34,117 bases of DNA from assembly GCA_013824015.1 (NCBI GenBank), contig PNNC01000026.1:1-34117 (forward strand), read 5' to 3'. Within the stretch, counting starts at the first letter, position 1, and each line of letters begins with the position of its first letter. The notes beneath the pieces are model-generated. The model was not told the DNA's origin and made no database searches. It saw nothing but the letters and a program-made list of their open reading frames with translations. This stretch comes from Polaromonas sp. (lineage in GTDB: Bacteria; Pseudomonadota; Gammaproteobacteria; Burkholderiales; Burkholderiaceae_C). A program made the translations under genes and the position numbers. This document shows positions 8,429 to 15,713 of this stretch, in pieces.

Positions 8429-8899
8429 TTATTTGGCGACGTCGCTCATCTTGCACCCTTTGGACAGGAATACCGTGGTCAGGTGTTCCTTGCGCCCCTG
8501 GGCCTGTTGCATCAACACCGCATTCTGCTGCGCCTGCAGCGCGCCGCTTTGCTGGGCAGCGGCCTGTTGCTGGGCCTGTTGCGCAGTGGCCGCCTGCACC
8601 AGTCCGCTGAGCATGCCGCCGAAACCGCCAAAACCACCGAAGCCACTGGTCGCCAGCGCCTGCTGCGCCACCGCGCCAGCCATTTGCGCGCCCACGGCCG
8701 GGTTACCCGCCGCCGGGTCTGCGGCGGCAGTGGCCGGCGGTGCGCTGACACGGGTCACCACCGCCTCCATTTGCCTGATCTCGTCATACACCTGCTGGCA
8801 ACTCAGGTCGTTGTCGCTCATCTTCACGCGTTCTATGGTCTGGGCCTGGGCGGCTGCACCGCACAGCGCCAGGGCGGCGGCCAAAGGGATCAGTTTCAT
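8429..8899 (-). CDS. Secreted Cys-pair protein, paralog B, function unknown
   Basis: The 156-residue protein has a signal peptide (1-20, ending AQA-QT). The mature part has three regions. The N-terminal block at 21-47 contains ERVKMSDNDLSCQQVY with Cys34. The middle is low-complexity, Gln/Ala/Gly-rich, with three Phe-Gly-Gly repeats near 90-100. The C-terminal block RKEHLTTVFLSKGCK has Cys149. Both end blocks match the upstream neighbour at 8941-9666, so the two genes are tandem duplicates. The conserved Cys pair suggests a disulfide joining the two ends in the periplasm. The ATG at 8899 follows a reading frame that stays open far upstream but only becomes signal-peptide-like here. It is followed after 8 bp by the response regulator. 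No named family is recognised. Confidence 0.82.
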   Translation of the reverse strand: MKLIPLAAALALCGAAAQAQTIERVKMSDNDLSCQQVYDEIRQMEAVVTRVSAPPATAAADPAAGNPAVGAQMAGAVAQQALATSGFGGFGGFGGMLSGLVQAATAQQAQQQAAAQQSGALQAQQNAVLMQQAQGRKEHLTTVFLSKGCKMSDVAK

Positions 8900-8940
8900 G
8901 GCAAGTCTTTCAAAAAGGGGATGGAACGATAAGCAAGGGC

Positions 8941-9666
8941 TTACTTGATGACCTCTGTCAGCTTGCAGCCCCGTGCGAGAAACAGGCTGGTCAGGTGCGC
9001 CTTGCGTGCCGCGGCCTGGGCACCCAGGCCGGCAGGGCCGGACGCAGCCACAGGCGCCGCAGCGGGGGCACCAGCGGCCGCCGGCCTGGCGCCGCCCATG
9101 CCGGCCAGCGCACCGAACATGCTGGCCAGGCCGCCGGCCTGCGCAGCGGCAGGGCCCGCCAGCAGCGGCGCGGGCAGGCCGCTGCGCTGCATGCCGACAC
9201 CGACGGTGGCGGCAATCTGCGCTTCCGACATGCCCGAGGCCCGCGCCCGGGCGATGGCCGCCTGCACGCCGGGATCGCTGGCCACCGCGCCATGCAGCGC
9301 GGCGGCGCTGGGCGCGCCGGCATACAGCGCGCCGACGGCGGCGTTGCCACGCGCTTCGGCCATGCCGGTCTGGGCGATCAGCGTGGCTTTTTGTTCCGGT
9401 GTGAGGTTGGCGTTGTTGGGATGGTTGAGCACCGCCTGCTGCACTGCCGACAGGGGCATGGCCGGCGCCAGCGGCGCGGCCGCCACGGCGGGCGCCGGCG
9501 GCTGGCCGGGCCCGGCCAGCCTGATGACGTCCTCCATTTGCCGGGTCTCGGCATACATCTGCTGGCAACTGAGGTCGTTGTCGGTGAGCTTGACGCGCTC
9601 CAGCGTCTGGGCGGCCGCCATGGGACAGGCAGCCAGCATCAACAGGCAGGGGGCAAGGTGTTTCAT
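8941..9666 (-). CDS. Secreted Cys-pair protein, paralog A, function unknown
   Basis: The 241-residue protein has a signal peptide (1-19). Its N-terminal block contains ERVKLTDNDLSCQQMY with Cys34. The middle is long and Ala/Gly/Pro-rich, including a helical NPNNANLTPEQKATLIAQ-like stretch (about 82-100). The C-terminal block RKAHLTSLFLARGCK has Cys234. It is the first gene of a probable three-gene minus-strand operon with paralog B (41-bp gap) and the response regulator. Both end blocks are conserved with paralog B while the middles are unrelated. This suggests the ends are the functional core and the middle a variable spacer. Function and location beyond export are inference. Confidence 0.8.
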   Translation of the reverse strand: MKHLAPCLLMLAACPMAAAQTLERVKLTDNDLSCQQMYAETRQMEDVIRLAGPGQPPAPAVAAAPLAPAMPLSAVQQAVLNHPNNANLTPEQKATLIAQTGMAEARGNAAVGALYAGAPSAAALHGAVASDPGVQAAIARARASGMSEAQIAATVGVGMQRSGLPAPLLAGPAAAQAGGLASMFGALAGMGGARPAAAGAPAAAPVAASGPAGLGAQAAARKAHLTSLFLARGCKLTEVIK

Positions 9667-9728
9667 GGCAGGGTTCGGGCATCAAAACGTAACATTTGGT
9701 GACGATAACGGAGGCTCCGGCCGCCGTC

Positions 9729-9748
9729 ACCCCCGCGTTTGCGGGGGT
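9729..9748. repeat. Perfect 8-bp-stem hairpin (ACCCCCGC-GTTT-GCGGGGGT)
   Basis: The stem 9729-9736 pairs exactly with 9741-9748 around a GTTT loop. There is no T run on either side, so it is not a classical terminator. Such C5GC hairpins are common as dispersed intergenic elements in Burkholderiales. It sits between two divergent genes, upstream of both. Confidence 0.5.
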
Positions 9749-9867
9749 CTGTGCGCTGCCCGCATCAAGCACACCAGCGGTGGTGGGCCGGTCCGCCCGC
9801 GCTGGCGTCCTTACACTCTGGGCGGTCGGCCGCATCCGTTCGGGCCCGATTCGCACCTGGGGGCACC

Positions 9868-10305
9868 ATGCTGTATCTGTTGATCAAGTCTTTTCACCTG
9901 GCCGCCGTGCTGGCCTGGGTGGGCGGCATGCTGGCGCTGTCAGTGGTGCTGGCGGCGCAACGCAAACACGCTGCGCCAGCGGCCGGGGAGCCGCTGCTCA
10001 CTGCCCTCTACCGCTGGGACAGGTGGATCACAACGCCGGCGCTGGCGCTGGTCTGGGTGCTGGGCCTGACGCTGCTGGTGCTGGGCGGCTGGTACAGCGC
10101 GCCCTGGCTGTGGACCAAGTTTGTGATCGTGTTTGTGCTGTCGGGCCTGCATGGCAACCAGTCGGCCAGCCTGCGCCGGCTGCTGGCCGGGCAGCGGACG
10201 CAGCTGCCGGGTTCCGTGCGCTGGGTGCCCGGCATCACGCTGGCTGCGATCACCGCGGTGGCGCTGCTGGTGATCCTCAAGCCCTGGAGCGCTGGGCTAA
10301 CATGA
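9868..10305 (+). CDS. Four-helix membrane protein of the HemJ/CopD-like type
   Basis: The 145-residue protein has four hydrophobic segments (about 5-28, 55-75, 78-97, 118-138). The first contains SFHLAAVLAWVGGML, the place where HemJ (UPF0093) has its conserved His in a KxxHxxxxxxWFxG context. The third contains WLWTKFVIV ... LHGN, resembling HemJ's W-x-x-x-K ... H. HemJ oxidises protoporphyrinogen IX; CopD-like proteins are linked to copper transport. The protein could be either, or a diverged relative, so a symbol is withheld. The ATG at 9868 starts right before the first helix; upstream in-frame codons are Arg-rich. It is monocistronic. Confidence 0.65.
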   Translation: MLYLLIKSFHLAAVLAWVGGMLALSVVLAAQRKHAAPAAGEPLLTALYRWDRWITTPALALVWVLGLTLLVLGGWYSAPWLWTKFVIVFVLSGLHGNQSASLRRLLAGQRTQLPGSVRWVPGITLAAITAVALLVILKPWSAGLT

Positions 10306-10314
10306 ATATGGGGT

Positions 10315-10342
10315 TTGAATCTTAAATGCCGCTTGTTAGGAT
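10315..10342 (+). promoter_or_regulatory. Sigma-70-like promoter for the small Cys-pair protein
   Basis: TTGAAT (10315-10320) and TAGGAT (10337-10342) are separated by 16 bp and lie 31 bp before the ATG at 10374. This AT-rich patch stands out from the GC-rich surroundings. Confidence 0.45.
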
Positions 10343-10373
10343 GAATCTGTCATTAACAACCCTGGGAGAAGAC

Positions 10374-10649
10374 ATGTTCAAACAGTTGCTGGCGGTCAGC
10401 GTTTTGGCAGTGGCCTTGCCGGTCATCGCGCAAGGGGCCGATCCTGCCGAGGTCGATGCCGTGGTCACGGCGATCAAGGCGGCCAACCCCGACCTCAAGT
10501 CGCTGTGTCAGAAAGGGCCTGACGGCATCCGCAAGGCCTCGACCGACGCCGTGATGGGCCTGATGGGCGCCGGCAAACTCAAGGGCAATCCGCAAGCCAT
10601 CGGCGGTGAAGCCGGCCAGAAAGTCGGTCGCGAGTGCCGCGGCGGCTGA
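10374..10649 (+). CDS. Small secreted Cys-pair domain protein, function unknown
   Basis: The 91-residue precursor has a signal peptide (1-20, cut near AQG-AD) and a mature domain of about 70 residues with Cys45 and Cys88. The mature part aligns without large gaps to residues 28-97 of the hydrolase encoded just downstream. Shared positions include Ala-Glu-Val, Pro-Asp-Leu, Cys, Arg, Lys-Leu, (Asn/Asp)-Pro, Ala-Gly and Arg-x-Cys. GGGAGAA lies a few bases before the ATG at 10374, which decides the start over an upstream ATG at 10326. A terminator follows. The free-standing domain may be a periplasmic partner or regulator of the hydrolase; this is inference. No named family is recognised. Confidence 0.8.
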   Translation: MFKQLLAVSVLAVALPVIAQGADPAEVDAVVTAIKAANPDLKSLCQKGPDGIRKASTDAVMGLMGAGKLKGNPQAIGGEAGQKVGRECRGG

Positions 10650-10675
10650 GACCTGGCTGAACGCCCCATGAAACC

Positions 10676-10702
10676 AGCCGGCTGTCGCCGGCTTCTTTAT
10701 TC
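10676..10702 (+). terminator. Rho-independent terminator after the small Cys-pair gene
   Basis: AGCCGGC (10676-10682) and GCCGGCT (10687-10693) form a perfect 7-bp stem around TGTC, followed by TTCTTTATT. It would separate the small gene from the hydrolase gene starting at 10729. Confidence 0.65.
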
Positions 10703-10728
10703 CCATTCCCGTATTCCGGAACCGCCTG

Positions 10729-11841
10729 ATGCCCACCTTCACCTCCCTGCGTTTGCTGGCGTTGCTGCTCCTGGCCCTGTCGACCCTGCCGGCTCCGACT
10801 GCCCACGCTGCCAGCGAAGCCGAAGTCCGGCTCATTTATGACAATGTCCGCAGCAAATTTCCGGATCTGACTGTCTATTGCCGGATGTCGGAGTCTGAAA
10901 GAAGGCAGGCAGCGGTTCAGGTCACGATGGCGCTGGCCAGCACCCGAAAACTGTCCGACCCGTATGGCGCTGGCCCGCTGGCAGGTGCCATGCTGCGGCG
11001 CGATTGCGGCATCGAGGGCGCAGCGCTGGATCCGGCCAAAATGCGCTGGCTGGTCAATGCCAAGCCGCTGGGCTTCGAGCCCGAGCGCGGGACACTGGGC
11101 ACCTTCACCCGCGTGCAGTCGCTGGCCAACAAGGTGTACGCCCCCGAAGGCAACGGCCCCTTCCCCGCGGTGGTCATCAGCACGACCAAGGGCGTGTCCG
11201 AACACCTGCGGGTGCATGCCAAAGCCCTGATCGATGCCGGTTTCGCGGTGCTGGTGGTCGACACCTTTGGCCCGCGTGGCTACAAAACCGGCGTCAATGA
11301 ACCGCTGCCGGCCGAGTTCGCCAAGGACGCCTACGACGCCCTCGCCCACCTGCTCACGCTGCCCTACATCGACAAGACCCGCATCTTCCAGACCGGTTAT
11401 TCCTATGGCGGCATGGCCGCCGCCCTGCTGGCCAGCCCCGAGGGCGCGCAGGAGTTCAAGTCCCCTTCGCGGTTTCGCGCCACGGTCGCCAACTACGGCA
11501 GCTGCACCATCGCCGCGCCCTACGCCGGCGGCCAGTCCCAGGCGACCTACATGCCGATGTTGTCCGCCGACAGCGACCGTCCGATCCTGCTGCTGATGGC
11601 CGAACTCGACATCGAAACACCGCCCGCCAGCTGCTTCCCCTTGCTGGAGCAGATGAAGTCCGCCGGCAAGGATGTGCACTGGCACATCTACCCCGGCACC
11701 ACCCACGCCTGGGACAAGGCGGAAAACAATGGTTTTGTCTACCGCACCACCAGCGGCCAGACCATGACCTACCGGTATGACGCGGGGATTGCGGCAGACG
11801 CGACCGGACGCATGATCGCGTTTTTCAACCGCTATCGTTGA
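10729..11841 (+). CDS. Secreted dienelactone-hydrolase-like enzyme with N-terminal Cys-pair domain
   Basis: The 370-residue protein has a signal peptide (1-27), then a 70-residue module (28-97) with Cys51 and Cys93 homologous to the neighbouring small protein. An alpha/beta hydrolase domain of dienelactone-hydrolase type follows (about 125-370). The nucleophile Ser225 lies in GYSYGG, the acid is probably Asp294 (AELDIETP) and the His is His326 in TTHAWD. Dienelactone hydrolases normally use a Cys nucleophile; Ser here points to a general carboxylesterase. The substrate is unknown. Export of a DLH-like enzyme with a disulfide module in front is unusual. The start is the only ATG before a good signal peptide, though its ribosome-binding site is weak. 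Confidence 0.82.
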   Translation: MPTFTSLRLLALLLLALSTLPAPTAHAASEAEVRLIYDNVRSKFPDLTVYCRMSESERRQAAVQVTMALASTRKLSDPYGAGPLAGAMLRRDCGIEGAALDPAKMRWLVNAKPLGFEPERGTLGTFTRVQSLANKVYAPEGNGPFPAVVISTTKGVSEHLRVHAKALIDAGFAVLVVDTFGPRGYKTGVNEPLPAEFAKDAYDALAHLLTLPYIDKTRIFQTGYSYGGMAAALLASPEGAQEFKSPSRFRATVANYGSCTIAAPYAGGQSQATYMPMLSADSDRPILLLMAELDIETPPASCFPLLEQMKSAGKDVHWHIYPGTTHAWDKAENNGFVYRTTSGQTMTYRYDAGIAADATGRMIAFFNRYR

Positions 11842-11894
11842 GCCGCTGGCCGGTTCGCACGCTGGCGTGCGGCAGCCGGCCGGCCATCTGCATT

Positions 11895-11953
11895 GCTATG
11901 AATTTTGTAGCTGCTGGCGCCTGCCAGTCATGGGCCAGTGGCCATTTTGATGC
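11895..11953 (+). repeat. 65-bp dispersed intergenic repeat, copy 2 of 5
   Basis: It contains GCTAT..TAGCTGCTGGC, then CCTGCCAGTCATGGGC, then GTGGCCATTTTGATG, in the same order and spacing as the other copies. It lies between the hydrolase stop at 11841 and the convergent alpha/beta hydrolase end at 12001, and nothing else was seen in that gap. Confidence 0.65.
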
Positions 11954-12000
11954 CGACAAGGCCAGGCAGCGCCGGGGCTTTCCGGAAGCGTGTCGCAGCC

Positions 12001-12729
12001 TCAGGCGCCGGTGCGCGAACCGGTGCGCAACAGGCCTTCGACCACACGCAACACCTCGGGATTCCAGCCCATGCCGATGTGGCTGCCCCTGACTTCGATG
12101 TCCCGCACCTGGCCGCCCGGCGCCGCATGGCAGCAGCTCTGCCAGGCCACCACCCCGTCCGCCCGGCTGTAAATCGAGGTGGTCGGCAGCGGCGGCGGTG
12201 TGCGCAAACGTCCGGCCAGAACCGGGTCCATCTCGGCCGGGGCGCCACTGAGCAGCCGGTACAGCCAACCCACGTGGGTGTGGTCGCCGGTGGCGTTGAA
12301 CGGGGTGCCGATGGTGATGACCTGACGCACCTGCGGTGCCAGCAGTTTGCCGAGCTCACGCGCATAAATCCCGCCCAGGCTCCAGCCAATCAGCGTGGCG
12401 CGCTGCGAATAGCCGGCGAGCAGAGCCGACACATGCTCGGCCAGTTCCGCCAGCCAGCTGTCGATATCGCCCTGCGGCCCGGTGTTGAAGCCGCGACCCC
12501 AGTCCATCGCGCTGTAGCCCAGCGCGGCGCAATGGTCGCGCAGCGGCGCCACCGCCCCGCCATCGGTGGCCAGGCCGGGGAAGATGATCACCGGATGCCC
12601 GTCGCCGGAGCGCGTGGGCGCCTTGCGGGCGATTTTGTGCTGCACAAATTCAAAGGCAGCGCGCCAGGGCTCGCTGCCCAGCAGTGCCAGAGAGGGGCGG
12701 GAAATCGGTTGGAAGGCGGTGGGGTTCAT
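12001..12729 (-). CDS. Alpha/beta hydrolase (lipase/PGAP1-like)
   Basis: The 242-residue cytoplasmic protein shows the order expected of a lipase-like hydrolase. An oxyanion-hole strand, VIIFPGLATDGG, lies at 47-58. The nucleophile elbow Gly-Trp-Ser-Leu-Gly-Gly has Ser117. An acidic residue sits in YSRADGVV, and the late His is in RGSHIGMGWNPEV. The last motif is typical of a Burkholderiales subfamily that I recognise only as generic esterases or lipases. It is the last gene of the minus-strand parA-parB region, 128 bp after parB, and may be transcribed separately. The substrate is unknown. Confidence 0.82.
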   Translation of the reverse strand: MNPTAFQPISRPSLALLGSEPWRAAFEFVQHKIARKAPTRSGDGHPVIIFPGLATDGGAVAPLRDHCAALGYSAMDWGRGFNTGPQGDIDSWLAELAEHVSALLAGYSQRATLIGWSLGGIYARELGKLLAPQVRQVITIGTPFNATGDHTHVGWLYRLLSGAPAEMDPVLAGRLRTPPPLPTTSIYSRADGVVAWQSCCHAAPGGQVRDIEVRGSHIGMGWNPEVLRVVEGLLRTGSRTGA

Positions 12730-12857
12730 GCGTCGGCCTGAAAATTTTCAATGCCGCCATGATGACTGCGGGCCCGGCCTGGCACCCGCCTGTACCGCCC
12801 CCTCCTGACGTAGGACGCCGACGCACCCGCGCCGTCGAAACCAGAAGAGGCCGCTCC

Positions 12858-13796
12858 CTATTTTCCGCCGCGCAGACGCTCGATCAGGCCGTTGAGCTCC
12901 TCCATCGATGCAAACTGGATCGCCACCTCGCCCATGTCCTCACGCCGGCCGTTGCGCTTGACCTGCTTCTTCACACGCACCTCGACGTCGGCCATCAGCA
13001 GGTCGGCCAGTTCTTCCTCGACACGGCGCGTGTCGCGCGACTTTTCCTTGGCGGCCTTCTGCGGCTTCAGCGAAAACTCGGCGCCCAGTTTCTTGACCAG
13101 GCTTTCGGCTTCGCGCACCGACAGTTTTTTCGCGGCGATCTGGTTGCCGGCGGTGATCTGGGTGGCGCGGTCCAGGCTCAGCAGCGCGCGCGCATGGCCC
13201 ATGTCGATGTCGCCGGCCATCAGCATGGTCTGCACCGGATCGGCCAGGTTCAGCAGGCGCAGCAGGTTGGACGCCGCGCTGCGCGAGCGGCCCACCGCCT
13301 GCGCCGCCAGTTCATGGGTCAGGCCGAACTCTTTGACCAGGCGCTGCAGGCCCTGGGCTTCCTCCAGCGGATTCAGGTCCTCGCGCTGGATGTTTTCAAT
13401 CAGCGCCATCGCGGCCGCCGACTCGTCGGGCACATCGCGCACCAGCACCGGCACGCTGTCCAGGCCGGCGATTTTCGCGGCGCGGAAACGCCGTTCGCCG
13501 GCAATGATTTCGTACTTGCCGTCGTTGGCGCCCGACCTCAGGCGGCGAACCAGAATCGGCTGCATGATGCCCTGCACCTTGATCGATTCGGCGAGTTCGT
13601 ACAGCGCGCCCTCGTCCATGCGGGTGCGCGGCTGGTACTGGCCGGCCACCAGGTCGCTCAGCAGCAGCGAGGCCGGCTGGCCCGGGCTGCTCGCGCTGCT
13701 GGCGCCGTTCTCGAGCACATTGGCCGACTCGCCGACGGTGGGGCCCAGCAGGGCCTGCAGGCCGCGGCCCAGGCCTTTGGGTTTTTTGGTGACCAT
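12858..13796 (-). CDS. parB: Chromosome partitioning protein ParB (Spo0J)
   Basis: The 312-residue protein binds parS sites and spreads along DNA as a CTP-dependent clamp to guide origin segregation. It begins with the ParA-stimulating Lys/Arg-rich N-terminus KKPKGLGRGLQALLG. The CTP-binding domain has the GERR motif at 100-103 (GERRFRAAK), with the ENIQRE box near 134-139. A helix-turn-helix lies at about 158-183 and a short C-terminal dimerisation helix ends at RLRGGK. Length is normal for chromosomal ParB. It is separated from parA by two hydrolase genes, which is atypical. Its targets are present in this window, in mnmG and rsmG. The ATG at 13796 directly precedes the conserved basic tip. 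Confidence 0.97.
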   Translation of the reverse strand: MVTKKPKGLGRGLQALLGPTVGESANVLENGASSASSPGQPASLLLSDLVAGQYQPRTRMDEGALYELAESIKVQGIMQPILVRRLRSGANDGKYEIIAGERRFRAAKIAGLDSVPVLVRDVPDESAAAMALIENIQREDLNPLEEAQGLQRLVKEFGLTHELAAQAVGRSRSAASNLLRLLNLADPVQTMLMAGDIDMGHARALLSLDRATQITAGNQIAAKKLSVREAESLVKKLGAEFSLKPQKAAKEKSRDTRRVEEELADLLMADVEVRVKKQVKRNGRREDMGEVAIQFASMEELNGLIERLRGGK

Positions 13797-13826
13797 GGTC
13801 TTTTCCTTCGTTTCGTATTCGGTTGT

Positions 13827-15074
13827 TTATTCGGCCGTGTCGCCGCCCAGCGACTGCAACACGCCACGCCACAAGGCATCACGTTCTTCATAAGGCTGGA
13901 CATCCTGGCGCCCGCTGGCGCCTTCCCAGACCGAGGTCAGCACCATCACCAGGCCGGACGAGGGCTGCACATAAATGCCCTGGCCGTGGATGCCCTGCAT
14001 CGCAAACGTGCGTTGTTTCATCGGCAACAGCCAGAACTGGTAGCCGTAGCCGAAATACGGCGTGGCCTTGCGCGGTTTGAACGCTTCCGGCTGGCGCGCA
14101 GCGTCGGTGGCATCCAGCAGGTAGTCGGGCGGCAGCACTTGCTGCGTTCCTGCCTTGCCGCCGTTGGCCAGCAGCAGGCCGAGCCGGCCCCAGTCACGCA
14201 GGCTGGCATTGAAGGCGCCGTAAGACTGCTCCTGGCCGTCACCCGAGATGCGCCAGAAAGCATCGTGTTCGGCGCCCATCGGTTTCCACAGCCATTCGCT
14301 GGTCAGTTCGGCCACGGTTTTCCCGCTGGCCGCCGCCAGCACGCGGCCCAGCACATCGGTCTCGGCACTGGCATACACAAATTTTTCGCCGGGGGCGCTG
14401 TGGCGCGCCGTGATCGAGCGCAACACGTCCACCGGCGTGCCGGCACCGCGCGCACCGGCGCCGGCACGCGACAGCCGCGCGATGTCGTCCGTGCCGTCGT
14501 AACGCTCGGTGAAGGTCAGGCCGGAGCTCATGCGCAGCAACTGGCGAATCGTGGTCGCGCCGTAGGGGCTGCCGGCCAGCGCCGTCACATATTTTTCAGC
14601 CGGGTCGTCCAGCGAGGCGATCAGGCCGCGCGCCTGGGCCTGGCCGACCAGCAGCGATGTCACGCTTTTGGCCATCGAGAACGACAGGAAGCGCGCATCG
14701 TCCCTGCGGCCATAACGGTAATGTTCGGCGACGATCTCGCCGTTCTTGAGCACCAGCAGGCCGGTGGCGCGCTGGCGCTCGAGGTAGTCGGCCAGGGTGT
14801 AGCGGATGTTGCGGTAGCGGTAGCTGATGGCGGCCGGCTGCGCGGCCTGCGGCAAGGCGCTGGCCTGCGGCCCGCGCGCTACCGCACGTGTGGACACACC
14901 CGGCACCTTGTCCAGCGCCGACCAGGCGCCGACACGGTTCGGGTTGTTGTACCAGGTGGCCGCCGTACCCAGCGGGTAGTTCAGCGATTTGCCCAAGCGC
15001 TCTTCGTCGGGCTCGGCGCGCGCCGGCGCCGACAGCGCGGCCACCAGGGCCAGAACCAGCAGACCTGGCTTCAT
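13827..15074 (-). CDS. Secreted serine hydrolase, class C beta-lactamase / penicillin-binding-protein fold
   Basis: The 415-residue protein has a signal peptide (1-20, ARA-EP). Its beta-lactamase-type domain carries the catalytic Ser133-x-x-Lys136 motif (SFSMAKS) and a Tyr234-Ala-Ser motif, the equivalent of YxN in class C enzymes. A C-terminal GIHGQGIY segment stands where the KTG box normally is. Many such proteins are esterases or peptidases, not beta-lactamases, and the absent KTG argues against true beta-lactamase activity. Its start overlaps the stop of the upstream RBBP9-like gene by ATGA, so translation is coupled. It lies between parA and parB, 30 bp upstream of parB. Confidence 0.85.
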   Translation of the reverse strand: MKPGLLVLALVAALSAPARAEPDEERLGKSLNYPLGTAATWYNNPNRVGAWSALDKVPGVSTRAVARGPQASALPQAAQPAAISYRYRNIRYTLADYLERQRATGLLVLKNGEIVAEHYRYGRRDDARFLSFSMAKSVTSLLVGQAQARGLIASLDDPAEKYVTALAGSPYGATTIRQLLRMSSGLTFTERYDGTDDIARLSRAGAGARGAGTPVDVLRSITARHSAPGEKFVYASAETDVLGRVLAAASGKTVAELTSEWLWKPMGAEHDAFWRISGDGQEQSYGAFNASLRDWGRLGLLLANGGKAGTQQVLPPDYLLDATDAARQPEAFKPRKATPYFGYGYQFWLLPMKQRTFAMQGIHGQGIYVQPSSGLVMVLTSVWEGASGRQDVQPYEERDALWRGVLQSLGGDTAE

Positions 15075-15625
15075 GTGCGCTGGCCCGGCAACGCCTGCAG
15101 GCGCTGCAGCCGGACATGCGCCTCGGGCCAGTCACCCAGGCCGCTGTCGGCGTTGAGATGGCCCAGCGGGCCGGCATCGACAAACTCGGCGCCCCAGGCC
15201 GCGGCGAACTCTTTCGCGCGGTCGGGGCGGCAATACGGGTCGCGGCTGCTGGCGACGAGCACCGACGCAAACGGCAGGCGCAACATCGGCACCGGCGCCC
15301 AGCTCGTCAGCATCTGCCGCACTTCCTCGCGGTCCACATCGGGCGGCGCCACCAGCAGCGCGGCCTTGACGCGGTGCGTGTTGCGCGAGTGCGCCGCCCA
15401 GGCCGCAGTCAGGATGCAGCCCAGGCTGTGCGCGACCAACACCACGTCTTCATCGCTGCCGAGGATCACGTCTTCCAGCCGCGCGATCCAGTCACCGCGG
15501 AGCGGCTGCATCCAGTCGTGCTGCTCGACGCGCTGGTAACCATGCGCCGCTTCCCACCGGCTTTGCCAGTGGGCCGGGCCGCTGTTTTGCCAGCCCGGCA
15601 GGATCAGCACATTCGACGCATTCAT
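15071..15625 (-). CDS. RBBP9/YdeN-family alpha/beta hydrolase
   Basis: The 184-residue protein has the family's usual length. The N-terminal signature ILPGWQNSGPAHWQSRWE is at 8-25, the nucleophile is Ser67 in VAHSLGC, and the C-terminal acid and His lie in SRDPYC and GHLNADSGLGDW. RBBP9-like proteins are serine hydrolases of poorly known substrate. It sits directly after parA on the same strand, with an 88-bp gap mostly filled by repeat copy 3. It is translationally coupled to the following beta-lactamase-like gene through a 4-bp ATGA overlap. Confidence 0.85.
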   Translation of the reverse strand: MNASNVLILPGWQNSGPAHWQSRWEAAHGYQRVEQHDWMQPLRGDWIARLEDVILGSDEDVVLVAHSLGCILTAAWAAHSRNTHRVKAALLVAPPDVDREEVRQMLTSWAPVPMLRLPFASVLVASSRDPYCRPDRAKEFAAAWGAEFVDAGPLGHLNADSGLGDWPEAHVRLQRLQALPGQRT

Positions 15626-15643
15626 CGCCCGCCCGCCCTGCTT

Positions 15644-15704
15644 GCTATCATTTCAGGAGCTGTCAGCCCTTGCCCGACATGGGCTGGAGGCCTGTTTGGC
15701 TTGA
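15644..15704 (+). repeat. 65-bp dispersed intergenic repeat, copy 3 of 5
   Basis: It reads GCTATCA..GGAGCTG, then GCCCTTGCCCGACATGGGC, then GGCCTGTTTGGCTTG-AAAC, and is the copy closest to the apparent consensus. It lies between parA (stop at 15714) and the RBBP9-like gene (start at 15625), inside what should be one transcript. Confidence 0.7.
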
Positions 15705-15713
15705 AAACACCCA

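Noticed and set aside
8900..9856. Upstream extension of the paralog B frame (to 475 codons)
   Set aside because: It runs out of frame through paralog A. Only the part from 8899 has a signal peptide and conserved blocks.
12268..12279. ACCCACGTGGGT palindrome as a fourth parS site
   Set aside because: Only the CACGTG core is shared; the TGTTT and AAACA arms required for parS are absent, and it can be explained by codons of the alpha/beta hydrolase.
14881..14900. GCACGTGTGG as a parS-like site
   Set aside because: Only the CACGTG core matches; no dyad arms.
13827..15074. True beta-lactamase conferring resistance
   Set aside because: The SxxK and YxS motifs are present but no KTG box is seen, and no AmpR-like regulator is nearby; a generic serine hydrolase is the safer call.
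12684..15539. Very long plus-strand open frame (951 codons) across parB and the beta-lactamase-like gene
   Set aside because: It is antisense to two clear genes, is rich in His, Gln, Arg and Ala, shows no domain, and arises from the high GC codon bias of the true genes.
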